Part shown: positions 5,958 through 13,650 of the stretch, piece after piece | How positions within the stretch are numbered: position 1 is the stretch's first letter | Layout of the letters: each line of letters begins with the position of its first letter | NCBI GenBank assembly: GCA_030695565.1 | Contig: JAUYRZ010000023.1 | Coordinates: 1 to 33,775 of the forward strand | DNA length: 33,775 bases | Source of the DNA: Archangium sp. | GTDB lineage: Bacteria; Myxococcota; Myxococcia; Myxococcales; Myxococcaceae | Reading direction: 5' to 3' | Program-made: the position numbers and the translations under genes | The notes under the pieces: generated by a model | Seen by the model: only the letters and a program-made list of their open reading frames with translations | Database searches by the model: none | What the model was told of the DNA's origin: nothing

Positions 5958-7379
5958 CTACTCCTCGCGCGCGCGCGAAGACGACAGGCCGTGTCTGCGG
6001 AGCAGGTCGTGGAAGTCGGTGCGGTTGCGCCCCGCCAGCCGCGCGGCGGCGGCCACCACGCCATCACTGCGGCGCAGCGCCTCCAGCAGGTACGCGCGGG
6101 CAAAGGCGTCCCTGGCCTCCTTCAAGGGCGGCAACGGCACCGTCGGCGCGTGTTGCCAGCCGGGCGCTTCAGCCGGAGCCCGCGGCGGCGTCGGAGCGGC
6201 TGGCGCGGCCGCAGGCAACACGGAACGCACGTCGTCGGCCTCGAGCACCTCGCGCCGGGTGAGCAGGGCGGCGCCTTCCATCACGTTGGCCAGCTCGCGC
6301 ACGTTGCCCGGCCACGCATGCGCCGAGAGCAACGCCATCGCCTCACGCGAAAGCGCAGGCGGGTCGATGCCGTGCCGCGCTGCGCACCGCACCAGGAAGA
6401 GGCGCGCCAACAAGGGCACGTCGCCTTTGCGCTCCCGGAGCGGCGGCATGGTCACCGGCACCACGTGCAGCCGATAGAAGAGGTCTTCGCGGAACCGGCC
6501 TTGCGCCACCTCGGCCCGCAGGTCGCGGTTGGTGGCCGCCACCACGCGCACGTCGGCCGCTTCTTCTGACGTCGCGCCGACCGGGGTGAAGCGCTGCTCC
6601 TGCAGCACCCGAAGCAGCTTCACCTGCACCGCTGGCGGCGCGTCACCCACTTCGTCGAGAAACAAGGTGCCGCCCTTGGCCGCGGCGAACACGCCCTCCT
6701 TGTCGCGGGTGGCCCCGGTGAAGGCGCCCTTCAGGTGGCCGAAGAGCTCGCTCTCCAGTAGCTCGCCAGGCAACGCGCCGCAGTTGACCGCCACGAAGGG
6801 CCCACCGGCACGATGCGAGCGGGCGTGGAGCGTGCGCGCGGCGAGCTCCTTGCCGGTGCCCGACTCGCCCAGGAGGAGCACGGTCGCGTCGGTCGGTGCG
6901 ACCCGCGCGAGCGCCTCGCGCACCCGGTGAATCGGCTCGCTGGTGCCCACCAGGCCCGAGCTCTCCTGATCGACCAGGCGCCGCAGCCCGGCCAGCTCCC
7001 GTTTGAGCCGGGCGCTCTCCACGCCGTGCGCCAGCTTCTCCATCAGCTCGTGATCGTGGAACGGCTTGGTGAGGAAGCCGTACGCGCCGCGGGCCATCGC
7101 CTCGACGGCCGACTCGATGCTGCCGTGCGCGGTGAGGATGATGACCGGCACCTCGAGGGCGCGCGCCTTCACTGCCGCGAGCACCTCCATGCCCGAGCCC
7201 TGCTCCAGCTGGAGGTCGACCACCATCGCGTCGACCAGCTCGCTGTCGAGCAGCTCGAGACCTCGGGCCACCGTCTGCGCGGTGGTGACCCGGTAACCGT
7301 GAAACTCCAACCGCAACGCGAGCAGCTCACACATCTCGGGTTCGTCATCGATGATGACGACGTGGGCTTCGTGACTCAT
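5958..7379 (-). CDS. NtrC-family sigma-54-dependent response regulator (GlrR-like)
   Basis: This 473-aa protein has the standard three-domain layout. The receiver domain (about 5-120) has acidic pocket IIDDEPEM, phospho-acceptor Asp55 and Lys105. The AAA+ domain (about 143-375) has Walker A GESGTGKE (171-178), the sigma-54 contact motif GAFTGA (218-223) and GGTLFLDEVGD. A C-terminal Fis-type helix-turn-helix follows a Pro/Ala-rich linker. The intact GAFTGA indicates a genuine sigma-54 activator. Its ATG overlaps the stop of the upstream kinase by 4 nt, so the kinase is its partner. Likely targets include the divergent sulP promoter region, which holds palindromes. ATG 7379 is supported by that overlap rather than the longer frame. 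Confidence 0.92.
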   Translation of the reverse strand: MSHEAHVVIIDDEPEMCELLALRLEFHGYRVTTAQTVARGLELLDSELVDAMVVDLQLEQGSGMEVLAAVKARALEVPVIILTAHGSIESAVEAMARGAYGFLTKPFHDHELMEKLAHGVESARLKRELAGLRRLVDQESSGLVGTSEPIHRVREALARVAPTDATVLLLGESGTGKELAARTLHARSHRAGGPFVAVNCGALPGELLESELFGHLKGAFTGATRDKEGVFAAAKGGTLFLDEVGDAPPAVQVKLLRVLQEQRFTPVGATSEEAADVRVVAATNRDLRAEVAQGRFREDLFYRLHVVPVTMPPLRERKGDVPLLARLFLVRCAARHGIDPPALSREAMALLSAHAWPGNVRELANVMEGAALLTRREVLEADDVRSVLPAAAPAAPTPPRAPAEAPGWQHAPTVPLPPLKEARDAFARAYLLEALRRSDGVVAAAARLAGRNRTDFHDLLRRHGLSSSRAREE

Positions 7380-8854
7380 GCTTCTCCCGCGCGTCTTCCC
7401 GGCGCCATCGACAGGGGCATCCACAAGACGAAGGTGGCGCCGGGGCCTTCGCTGTCACTCAGCTCGAGATCGCCCTGGTGCGCACGCGCCACCTCGCGCG
7501 CCAACGCCAGGCCCAGGCCCACGCCGACCCCTTTGGGGCTGCCGTCGACGGCCTGGGTGACGAAGGCCTCGAAGACCGAATCGCGAATCTGCGGGGGCAA
7601 CCCCGGCCCTTCGTCGCGCACCGTCACCACCGCGACGGGTGGTTGGCCCAACGTGGCGCGCACGGTGCGGCCCACCCGCACTTTTTGACCCCGCCGGCTG
7701 ACGCCCAGGGCGTTGCGCACCAGGTTCGAGACCGCGCGCTCCAGCATCGCTTGATCAAGGGAGGCCCGCGGCACGTCACCTTCGATGGTCACCTCCAGCT
7801 CGACGCCGGCCTCCTTCGCTTCGTCGAGATGCGCTTCACAGGCTTCTCGCACCGCGTCGTCGAGCATCGCGCCCGCCTGGAATTGCACCGGAGCGCCCGC
7901 TCGCAGCCTCGAGAGATCGAGCAAGGTGGTGACGGTGCGAATCTCGCGCTCGCAGTTGCGGCTGGCGATGTCGAGCAGGCGCTGCTGTTTGCCGGTGACC
8001 GGGCCGGCCACGCCCTCCTTGAGCAGGGCCAGCGCTTCGCGCAGCTTCGACAAGGGGGTCCTCAGCTCGTGCGAGACCGAAGCGAGGAAGCTCTGCTTGA
8101 GCGTGTCCAGCTCGGCGAGGCGCGCGCGCATCTTGTCGAGCTCGAAGGCCAGTTGCTGCACCTCGAGGGGACCTTCGATGCGCTCTTCTCGGGTGAAGTC
8201 ACCCCGGCCCACGCGGTGCGCCACGCGCTCCAGCTCGCCCAGCGGCTCGGTGACCAGCTTCGCCAGCCGCCGCGCGATCAACACGCCCAGGAAGAGCGCG
8301 AGCAGCGCGCTCGCCAGCCCCACCGCCACCGCCGCGGTGCCCACCCTGCGCGCTTCTTCGTCTTTCTGGGTGACCGCGGAGTGCAGCCCACTCATGCCGT
8401 CGACCCACGCGTCGGTCAGCTGCTCATCGAGCGCCCAGCGTCGCTCCAGGTTCTCTTGCGAGCGCAGCCCTTCGCACACGTCGGGTGCGGCCAGCACGGC
8501 CTCGGCCAGCGTGACGTAGTCGTGGGCGATCGCCCGGATGCTGGGGAAACGGGGCGTCTGAGGGAGCGCGAGCAGCTCTCGCAACGCCGCGGTGCGCGCC
8601 GCCAGCGTCTGGCCCATCGTGCCGGCCGGTTGCCCCGCCTGACACCGTTGCAGGCCGTGACGCATGGCCACCTCGATGCCCCAGCCCCCCCGATGCATCG
8701 CTTCGCCCGCCAGCAACGAGCCCAGCTCCTGCTCCCGCACCTCGGAGAGCAAGACGGTCATGCGCACCAACGAGACGAGCATCACGCCCAGGGCAAGGCC
8801 CATCACCAGCACGGGCATCGCGTGCGACAGCAGCAGCCGGGTCAGCAGGCGCAT
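7376..8854 (-). CDS. Membrane sensor histidine kinase with HAMP domain, partner of the NtrC-type regulator
   Basis: This 492-aa protein has transmembrane helix 1 at about residues 10-32 and a periplasmic helical sensor region (about 33-170) including two cysteines (71, 127). Helix 2 is at about 173-196, with HAMP at about 195-248. HisKA carries SHELRTP with phospho-acceptor His262. The ATPase domain has the N box around Asn381, DEGPGLP (414-420) and GVGVGLGLAL. The layout resembles GlrK/QseE-type kinases that work with GlrR-like regulators. It is the first gene of a two-gene operon, reading away from sulP across a 132-bp spacer. The signal is unknown. Confidence 0.9.
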   Translation of the reverse strand: MRLLTRLLLSHAMPVLVMGLALGVMLVSLVRMTVLLSEVREQELGSLLAGEAMHRGGWGIEVAMRHGLQRCQAGQPAGTMGQTLAARTAALRELLALPQTPRFPSIRAIAHDYVTLAEAVLAAPDVCEGLRSQENLERRWALDEQLTDAWVDGMSGLHSAVTQKDEEARRVGTAAVAVGLASALLALFLGVLIARRLAKLVTEPLGELERVAHRVGRGDFTREERIEGPLEVQQLAFELDKMRARLAELDTLKQSFLASVSHELRTPLSKLREALALLKEGVAGPVTGKQQRLLDIASRNCEREIRTVTTLLDLSRLRAGAPVQFQAGAMLDDAVREACEAHLDEAKEAGVELEVTIEGDVPRASLDQAMLERAVSNLVRNALGVSRRGQKVRVGRTVRATLGQPPVAVVTVRDEGPGLPPQIRDSVFEAFVTQAVDGSPKGVGVGLGLALAREVARAHQGDLELSDSEGPGATFVLWMPLSMAPGRRAGEA

Positions 8855-8909
8855 CGGGGCCCTCCGCGGTCTGAAATCTCCGACCCTGTCGGGAAATCCC
8901 GTCGGTCAG

Positions 8910-8929
8910 GCGTTGGCATTTCCCAACGC
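8910..8929. promoter_or_regulatory. Inverted repeat GCGTTGG-N6-CCAACGC in the kinase/sulP spacer, possible activator site
   Basis: Perfect 7-bp arms (8910-8916 and 8923-8929) separated by 6 bp lie 57 bp upstream of the sulP ATG. A second symmetric element, CGGGA-AA-TCCCG, lies at 8890-8901. The centres are about 24 bp apart. Dyads of this size upstream of a gene and beside an NtrC-type activator operon are typical of enhancer-binding-protein sites, but no strong sigma-54 promoter was recognised, so binding is inference. Confidence 0.4.
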
Positions 8930-8986
8930 TCGTGGTGCGCCGAACGCAACTCCGATTGGCCCGCTGCTTGTAGAGCGAGGGCCGTC

Positions 8987-10648
8987 ATGCAGGCAGTGAC
9001 GGTCACCTGGAGCGAAGCAGCGCGCGACACCCTGGGCTCCTGGAAGGACCTGCGACGGGGAGCGCCCCAGAACGTGATGGCGGGGGTGACGGTGGCCTTC
9101 GTGGCGCTGCCGCTCAACCTCGCCCTGGCGATGGCGTGCGGGCTGCCGCCGGCGGCGGGCATCGTCACGGGGATCCTTGCGGGGGTGCTGGCGGGCATGT
9201 TCGGCGGCGCGAAGTTGCAAATCAGCGGCCCGGAGGTCGCCCTCGCTCCGCTCACCTACGAAATCGTCAGCCGCCACGGGGTGAAGGGGCTGATGGCGGC
9301 CACCTTCTTCGCGGGCCTGTGCCAGCTGGTCTTCGGCGCCTTGCGGCTGGGGCGGGTGGTGCAGGCGATTCCCCGGCCGGTGGTGGGCGGCTTTCTCACC
9401 GCGGTCGGCGTGCTGGTGCTCGACGCTCAGCTGCCGCGGTTGCTGGGCCTGCCGGCCGACGTGCGGTTGATCTCCGCGGTCGCGCCGCACGACGTGTTGA
9501 TGCGCGCCGACTGGTTGTCGGTGGTGCTCGGCCTGGCGGTCATCGTGTGCTTCGTGGTGTTGCCCAGGCTGCACCCGCGTGCGCCGGGGGCGTTGGTGGG
9601 GCTGGCGGTGGTGGCGAGCGCCGTGGCCTTGATGCAGGTCTCGTTGCCGACGGTGGGTTCGGTCGCCGTCGAAGGGCTGCGCGTGGTGTTGCCGGCATTC
9701 GGCGAGGTCGACCTCACGGCGCTGCTGCCCGAGGCCATCGCGCTGGCGCTGCTCGCGTCGATCGACACGTTGATGAGCGCGGTGAGCATCGACTCGGTGG
9801 TGAAGGGCCCCAAACACCGGGCCGACCAGGAGCTGCTGGCACAGGGGTGCGCCAACCTGGTGAGCAGCCTGGTGGGGGGCATGCCCGTCGCGGGCGCGGT
9901 GGTGCGCTCGATGGCTGCCGTGCAGGCCGGCGCGACCACCCGGCTGGCCAGCGTGTCGCACGCCGGGGCGCTGCTGTTGATGCTGCTGGTGGCGGCGCCG
10001 TTGGTGGCCCGGCTGCCGCTGGCGGGGCTCGCCGGAATTCTCGTGGTGGTGGGCGTACGGCTCATCAACGTGAAGGACTTCGTCTTCATCTGGAAAAGCT
10101 CACGCTTCGAGGCGCTGGTCTTCGTGGTGACGGCCGTCTCGATTCTGGTCGGTGACTTCGTGGGCGGCGTCGCCACGGGCCTGGTGGTGTCGTTGCTTCA
10201 CTTCGCGGTGCAGCACAGCAACCTCGGCGTGCGCGCGCTCACGGTGAAGGCGGGCATTCACGCGACGGCGCTGGTCGAGATCCAGGGGCCGATCTTCTTC
10301 GCCTCGCATGGGCAGCTCGAGGGGTTGAACGGTCACGACGCGGCTCATCCGCTCCTGCTCGATCTGCGGCAGGTGCCCACGGTCGACCTGACCGGTGCCG
10401 ACGCGGTGCGCGGCCTGCTGCAACAACTCTCGGAGCGTTCAGTGCGCCTGGCCCTGGTGGCCAATCGCCCTGCCGTGACGGCCGCGCTGGTCGACGTCGG
10501 CGTCGCCGAGCTGCTGGCGGGCGGGCGCATCTACCCGACGGTGGATGAGGCGCTCGCGGCCCTGCAAGCCCAGCCCGCGGCCCGCCCCGCGCCGCCATCG
10601 TTTCAGTTGACGCGTGACGAGCAGAAAAATCAGGCGGGCGCGGCGTGA
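8987..10648 (+). CDS. SulP-family anion transporter with C-terminal STAS domain
   Basis: This 553-aa protein has the SulP membrane domain at about residues 25-420, with conserved segments NVMAGVTVAFVALPLNLALA, ISGPEVALAPLTYEI, PRPVVGGFLTAVGVLV and ALLASIDTLMSAVSIDSV. A shortened STAS domain follows (about 425-530; VEIQGPIFFASHGQLEGL, LLLDLRQVPTVDLTGADAV), the regulatory domain that binds nucleotide or protein partners. The family carries sulfate, bicarbonate or dicarboxylates; the substrate cannot be read from the sequence. The local sulfur gene set favours sulfate but does not prove it. ATG 8987 has GCGAGG about 7 nt upstream. The C-terminal 25 residues are Pro/Ala-rich. A small membrane-protein gene follows after 31 bp. 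Confidence 0.9.
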   Translation: MQAVTVTWSEAARDTLGSWKDLRRGAPQNVMAGVTVAFVALPLNLALAMACGLPPAAGIVTGILAGVLAGMFGGAKLQISGPEVALAPLTYEIVSRHGVKGLMAATFFAGLCQLVFGALRLGRVVQAIPRPVVGGFLTAVGVLVLDAQLPRLLGLPADVRLISAVAPHDVLMRADWLSVVLGLAVIVCFVVLPRLHPRAPGALVGLAVVASAVALMQVSLPTVGSVAVEGLRVVLPAFGEVDLTALLPEAIALALLASIDTLMSAVSIDSVVKGPKHRADQELLAQGCANLVSSLVGGMPVAGAVVRSMAAVQAGATTRLASVSHAGALLLMLLVAAPLVARLPLAGLAGILVVVGVRLINVKDFVFIWKSSRFEALVFVVTAVSILVGDFVGGVATGLVVSLLHFAVQHSNLGVRALTVKAGIHATALVEIQGPIFFASHGQLEGLNGHDAAHPLLLDLRQVPTVDLTGADAVRGLLQQLSERSVRLALVANRPAVTAALVDVGVAELLAGGRIYPTVDEALAALQAQPAARPAPPSFQLTRDEQKNQAGAA

Positions 10649-10679
10649 GCCGCTCGGCCTCAGCAAGAGGAGAAACGCG

Positions 10680-11045
10680 ATGGAGTTGATGAACACCCTG
10701 CGCTCAGAGCGCACCGCTGCGCGTTCGCAACCACGCCCGGTCTCCGAAAGAAGGCGCGCGGTCGTCACCGCCGAGCTGCGCGGGCTGGCGGCCTCGCGGC
10801 ACTATGGGCACACGCTGTGGGGCACCGTGTTCCTCGCGCTGGGGGCGTGCGCTGCGTTCTGGGTTTCGCCGGGCTTCAGCGCGTTGCCGGTGGTGGTGCT
10901 GGTGGGCGGCGTGCTCGCGGGGGTGGTCACCAACGCCCTGGCGCAACGCCGGCTGGAGAAGGTGTTGCTCGCGCACGCGCGCGCGCAGGACTTGAGCGAC
11001 GCTGAAGCAGAAGAGTGCGTGGCCGAGGTTCTCGACGCTGACTGA
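10680..11045 (+). CDS. Small two-helix membrane protein of unknown function
   Basis: This 121-aa protein was not recognised. The N-terminal 40 residues are Arg-rich. Two hydrophobic segments follow: GHTLWGTVFLALGACAAFW (about 65-83) and LPVVVLVGGVLAGVVTNAL (about 89-107). The tail is acidic and helical (AQDLSDAEAEECVAEVLDAD). AGAGGAG lies 6 nt before ATG 10680. It starts 31 bp after sulP in the same direction and is probably co-transcribed, so it may be an accessory of the transporter. Confidence 0.65.
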   Translation: MELMNTLRSERTAARSQPRPVSERRRAVVTAELRGLAASRHYGHTLWGTVFLALGACAAFWVSPGFSALPVVVLVGGVLAGVVTNALAQRRLEKVLLAHARAQDLSDAEAEECVAEVLDAD

Positions 11046-11114
11046 GCTGGAGCCTCAACGACAGCTTCCCTGTGTGTGCGGCCCCGGCGCGCCCGTGTTC
11101 ATGACGCGCATCAC

Positions 11115-11143
11115 GGCAACGATGACGAGTCGTCATCGTCGCC
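11115..11143. promoter_or_regulatory. Long inverted repeat (10-bp perfect arms) upstream of egtB
   Basis: Arms ACGATGACGA (11119-11128) and TCGTCATCGT (11130-11139) surround a single G. After one mismatch the symmetry continues for 3 bp (GGC/GCC), 29 bp in all. The centre is 52 bp upstream of the EgtB ATG and 84 bp past the stop of the preceding gene. A one-base centre is a poor RNA hairpin loop and there is no T tract, so a dimeric-regulator operator is more likely than a terminator. Confidence 0.45.
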
Positions 11144-11180
11144 CTGTCCCCAGCCGCCCGGTGGTCAGTAAGGTGAACAC

Positions 11181-12389
11181 ATGTCGAGGTCTTGCCCCTC
11201 CGCTGCGACGAGCGCCCTGTCGGCCCGTTTTCAAGCCGTCCGCGACCGCACGCTGGTGCTCTGCGCGCCGCTGACCGTCGAAGACCAACAGGTTCAGCCG
11301 ATGCCGAACGCGAGCCCCACCAAGTGGCATCTCGCGCACACCACGTGGTTCTTCGAGACGGTGGTGCTCAGCTCGGTCGATGCCGAGCGGAACTTCTTGT
11401 TCAACAGCTACTACGAATCGCTCGGCACCCGCGTCGAGCGGTCCTCGCGGGGCCTGCTCTCCCGTCCTTCGCTGGTGGAGGTTCGTGCGTATCGCGCAGA
11501 GCTCGAGCAGCGGGTGCTCCACGCGATCCAGGTCGCCACTGTGGATCTGGCGCTCCTCGAGCTTGGATTGCAGCACGAGCAGCAACACCAGGAGCTGATT
11601 CTCACCGACATCAAGTACACGCTCGGAACTCAACCGTCGCGTCCGGCCTACGGCGAGCTGCCGCGTGACGCGCGCGCTGGCAGCGCACCCGAGTGGCGCT
11701 CCTTCGAGGGCGGGCTGATCGAGCTGGGCGCAGCCAACGAGGGGTTTGCGTTCGACAACGAGCGCCCGCGGCATCGCACGTTCGTCGAGCCGTTCGAGAT
11801 CTCGAGCGCACCTCTGCTGAATCGAAACGTTCAGGCGTTCATCACCGATGGCGGATACCGGGACCCGCGCTGGTGGTTGTCGGACGGTTGGGCGCGCGTG
11901 AAGGCCGAAGGGTGGCACGCCCCGCTGTATTGGCACGACGACGGGCTCTACACGCTCGGAGGCGTCCGCCCGATCGACCCCGACGAGGTCGCCTGCCACC
12001 TGAGCTACTTCGAGGCCGATGCGATCGCACGGTGGAGCGGCGCCCGGCTCCCCAGTGAAGCCGAGTGGGAGCTGGCCGCGCGTGACACCCCCGCCAGTGA
12101 CGGGAACTTCGTCGATGACGGTTTCCTGCATCCAGGCCGAGGCAGTGGCTTCCTGGGAAACGTCTGGGAGTGGACGCATTCGAGCTACGGCGCGTATCCC
12201 GGGTTTCGAGCGCTCGGCGGCGCAGTCGCTGAGTACAACGGCAAGTTCATGTCGGGGCAGCAGGTCTTGCGAGGGGGCTCGTGCTTCTCTCCACGCGATC
12301 ACGTGCGAGCGACGTATCGCAACTTCTTTCCCCCCGAGTCGCGTTGGCAGATGAGCGGCGCCCGGCTCGTACGCGATGGGTCCAGATGA
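11181..12389 (+). CDS. egtB: EgtB-like non-haem iron sulfoxide synthase (ergothioneine biosynthesis)
   Basis: This 402-aa protein has the EgtB layout. An N-terminal DinB-like domain carries TKWHLAHTTWFFET (His53) and QHEQQHQEL (His132, His136), the iron ligands with the H-x3-H spacing of the family. A C-terminal formylglycine-generating-enzyme-type domain (about 175-400) carries RLPSEAEWELAAR, NVWEWTHS, VLRGGSCFSPRDHVRATYRN and RWQMSGARLV. EgtB joins a thiol (cysteine or gamma-glutamylcysteine) to hercynine by forming a C-S bond with O2. ATG 11181 follows AAGGTGA. The stop overlaps a degraded egtD, which normally makes hercynine, so this enzyme may depend on imported hercynine or another substrate. 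Related SenA/OvoA families cannot be fully excluded. Confidence 0.85.
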   Translation: MSRSCPSAATSALSARFQAVRDRTLVLCAPLTVEDQQVQPMPNASPTKWHLAHTTWFFETVVLSSVDAERNFLFNSYYESLGTRVERSSRGLLSRPSLVEVRAYRAELEQRVLHAIQVATVDLALLELGLQHEQQHQELILTDIKYTLGTQPSRPAYGELPRDARAGSAPEWRSFEGGLIELGAANEGFAFDNERPRHRTFVEPFEISSAPLLNRNVQAFITDGGYRDPRWWLSDGWARVKAEGWHAPLYWHDDGLYTLGGVRPIDPDEVACHLSYFEADAIARWSGARLPSEAEWELAARDTPASDGNFVDDGFLHPGRGSGFLGNVWEWTHSSYGAYPGFRALGGAVAEYNGKFMSGQQVLRGGSCFSPRDHVRATYRNFFPPESRWQMSGARLVRDGSR

Positions 12390-12651
12390 ACTCGATCGCT
12401 GGTGATGACGCGATGTTGCTCCTGGGTGCCGATTCGAATGACGACCAGGGCGAGCTGCTTCGCGCGTACGACGATGGCCAGGCGTGACGGCTGGTCGATT
12501 TCGGCGCGGCGAAGCCATCGTGACCGAGCCTTGCTACAAACCTTCGCCCGAGGTGATCGCCGCGATCCTGCAGCGGAGCGGATGGCGTGTGCTCGAGGCC
12601 TTCGTCGATGACGAGCGGCGCGTGCGGCTTTGGCTGGCGATGCGCGTCTGA
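12386..12651 (+). pseudogene. egtD: Remnant of egtD (histidine N-alpha-methyltransferase), two frame-shifted fragments
   Basis: Immediately after egtB, ATG 12386 opens 33 codons containing LLLGADSNDD and LLRAYDD, which match the central EgtD segment (family pattern LLLG.D...D...L..AYDD). Then, shifted by one frame from about 12484, 55 codons read FRRGEAIVTEPCYKPSPEV, SGWRVLEAF and RLWLAMRV up to TGA 12651. This matches the EgtD C-terminus (family pattern F..GE.I.TE..YK.....F....G......W.D). Roughly the first 200 residues and about 50 residues between the fragments are absent, so no functional methyltransferase could be made. Assignment is from remembered family patterns, not a search. Confidence 0.6.
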
Positions 12652-12656
12652 GGCGT

Positions 12657-13565
12657 TCAGGGGACCAGAATGATCCGCCCGCGAACTTCGCGTCGTTCGA
12701 GCAGGGCGTGCGCTCGACTGGCTTCTTCGAGTGGCATTGAGGTGGTCGGTGGCGAGGGGAGCGACAGCGCCAGCAGCTCGGCCGTCGCCGCTCGCAGACC
12801 CTCCCCGGAGAGGTCTTCGCTGGAGTAGCCCGTCAGCACGCGACGCTCGAGCAGGTTCCAGAGATCGAACCGAACGTCGCCCCCTGCTGCCGCGCCGTAC
12901 GCGCAGTAGCAGCCACCCGGCCGCAAAGCCGCGACGAGTGCCGGGAACGCCGGGCCCGCGACGCCGTCGAGTACCGCGTCGACGCTCCCCGCGGTGGGAA
13001 GGGTGGACGTTCGTGTCTGGGCGATGACGGTGGCGCCGTGAGCCTTCGCGATGTCGACCGCGACGGCCCCCACACCGCCCGTGGCTCCGGTCACGAGCAC
13101 GGTCTTCCCCGCGACGTCGCCGACGCGTCGAAGCGACTCGAGCGCGGTGACGCCGGCCAACCCGATGGCCGCGAACCTCACCGGGTCGAGCTTCGGCGGA
13201 AGCAGTGCGAGCACCTCTTCGTTCACAGTGACGAACTCGGAATACCCCCCCTCGCGCTCGGCGCGAACGCCGCCGAGGCCCTGCATGGTCGTCCACACGC
13301 GGTCTCCGACTCGCACGCGGGTGACCTCTGAGCCCACTTCGACTGCTTCTCCGACGACCTCCAGCCCCGGGACGTAGGGGAAGGGCGAGGCCTTGCGAAT
13401 CTTCCAGTCACCGGAGCGAACGTGGAGATCCGAGTGATTCACCGCAGAGGCGAGCGCGCGCACCCGCACGTCACCCGGGGCGAGGGGGAGAAACGGCCGC
13501 GCGCCGACGGTCAACACCTGGGGACCTCCGAAGCGCATCAGCTCCACGACCCGATACGAGCTCAT
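12657..13565 (-). CDS. MDR-family NADP-dependent oxidoreductase (quinone oxidoreductase-like)
   Basis: This 302-aa protein has a GroES-like N-terminal half (LAPGDVRVRALASAVNHSDLHVRSG, PYVPGLEVVGEAVEVGSEV, VGDRVW) and a Rossmann half (AAIGLAGVTALESL, GKTVLVTGATGGVGAVAVDIA at about 150-170). It ends with SMPLEEASRAHALLERREVRGRIILV. It lacks the catalytic-zinc cysteine and structural-zinc cluster of alcohol dehydrogenases, which places it with zinc-independent quinone/enone reductases. Substrate is unknown. It converges on the egtD remnant with 5 bp between stops, and its ATG lies opposite a potential start of the divergent ABC gene. Confidence 0.88.
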   Translation of the reverse strand: MSSYRVVELMRFGGPQVLTVGARPFLPLAPGDVRVRALASAVNHSDLHVRSGDWKIRKASPFPYVPGLEVVGEAVEVGSEVTRVRVGDRVWTTMQGLGGVRAEREGGYSEFVTVNEEVLALLPPKLDPVRFAAIGLAGVTALESLRRVGDVAGKTVLVTGATGGVGAVAVDIAKAHGATVIAQTRTSTLPTAGSVDAVLDGVAGPAFPALVAALRPGGCYCAYGAAAGGDVRFDLWNLLERRVLTGYSSEDLSGEGLRAATAELLALSLPSPPTTSMPLEEASRAHALLERREVRGRIILVP

Positions 13566-13650
13566 GAGCACGCCCGTACCAGCGGGGCGGCCCACGCACG
13601 ATGAAGAAGAACCACGAGACGCGGCACCGGGGAGTCGGCACCATGCCGTC

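Noticed and set aside
8956-8971. Sigma-54-like sequence TTGGCCCG-CTGC-TTGTA before sulP
   Set aside because: It matches much of the -24/-12 consensus but lacks the conserved C of the -12 GC. A start about 12 nt downstream would fall within about 5 nt of the sulP ATG and exclude its ribosome-binding site. It was not annotated as a promoter, though the neighbouring sigma-54 activator makes it worth remembering.
7478-8986. Very long open frame on the plus strand running into sulP
   Set aside because: It is a shadow of the minus-strand kinase gene in GC-rich DNA. Its translation is His/Arg/Gln-rich and low-complexity, while the opposite strand encodes a full set of kinase motifs.
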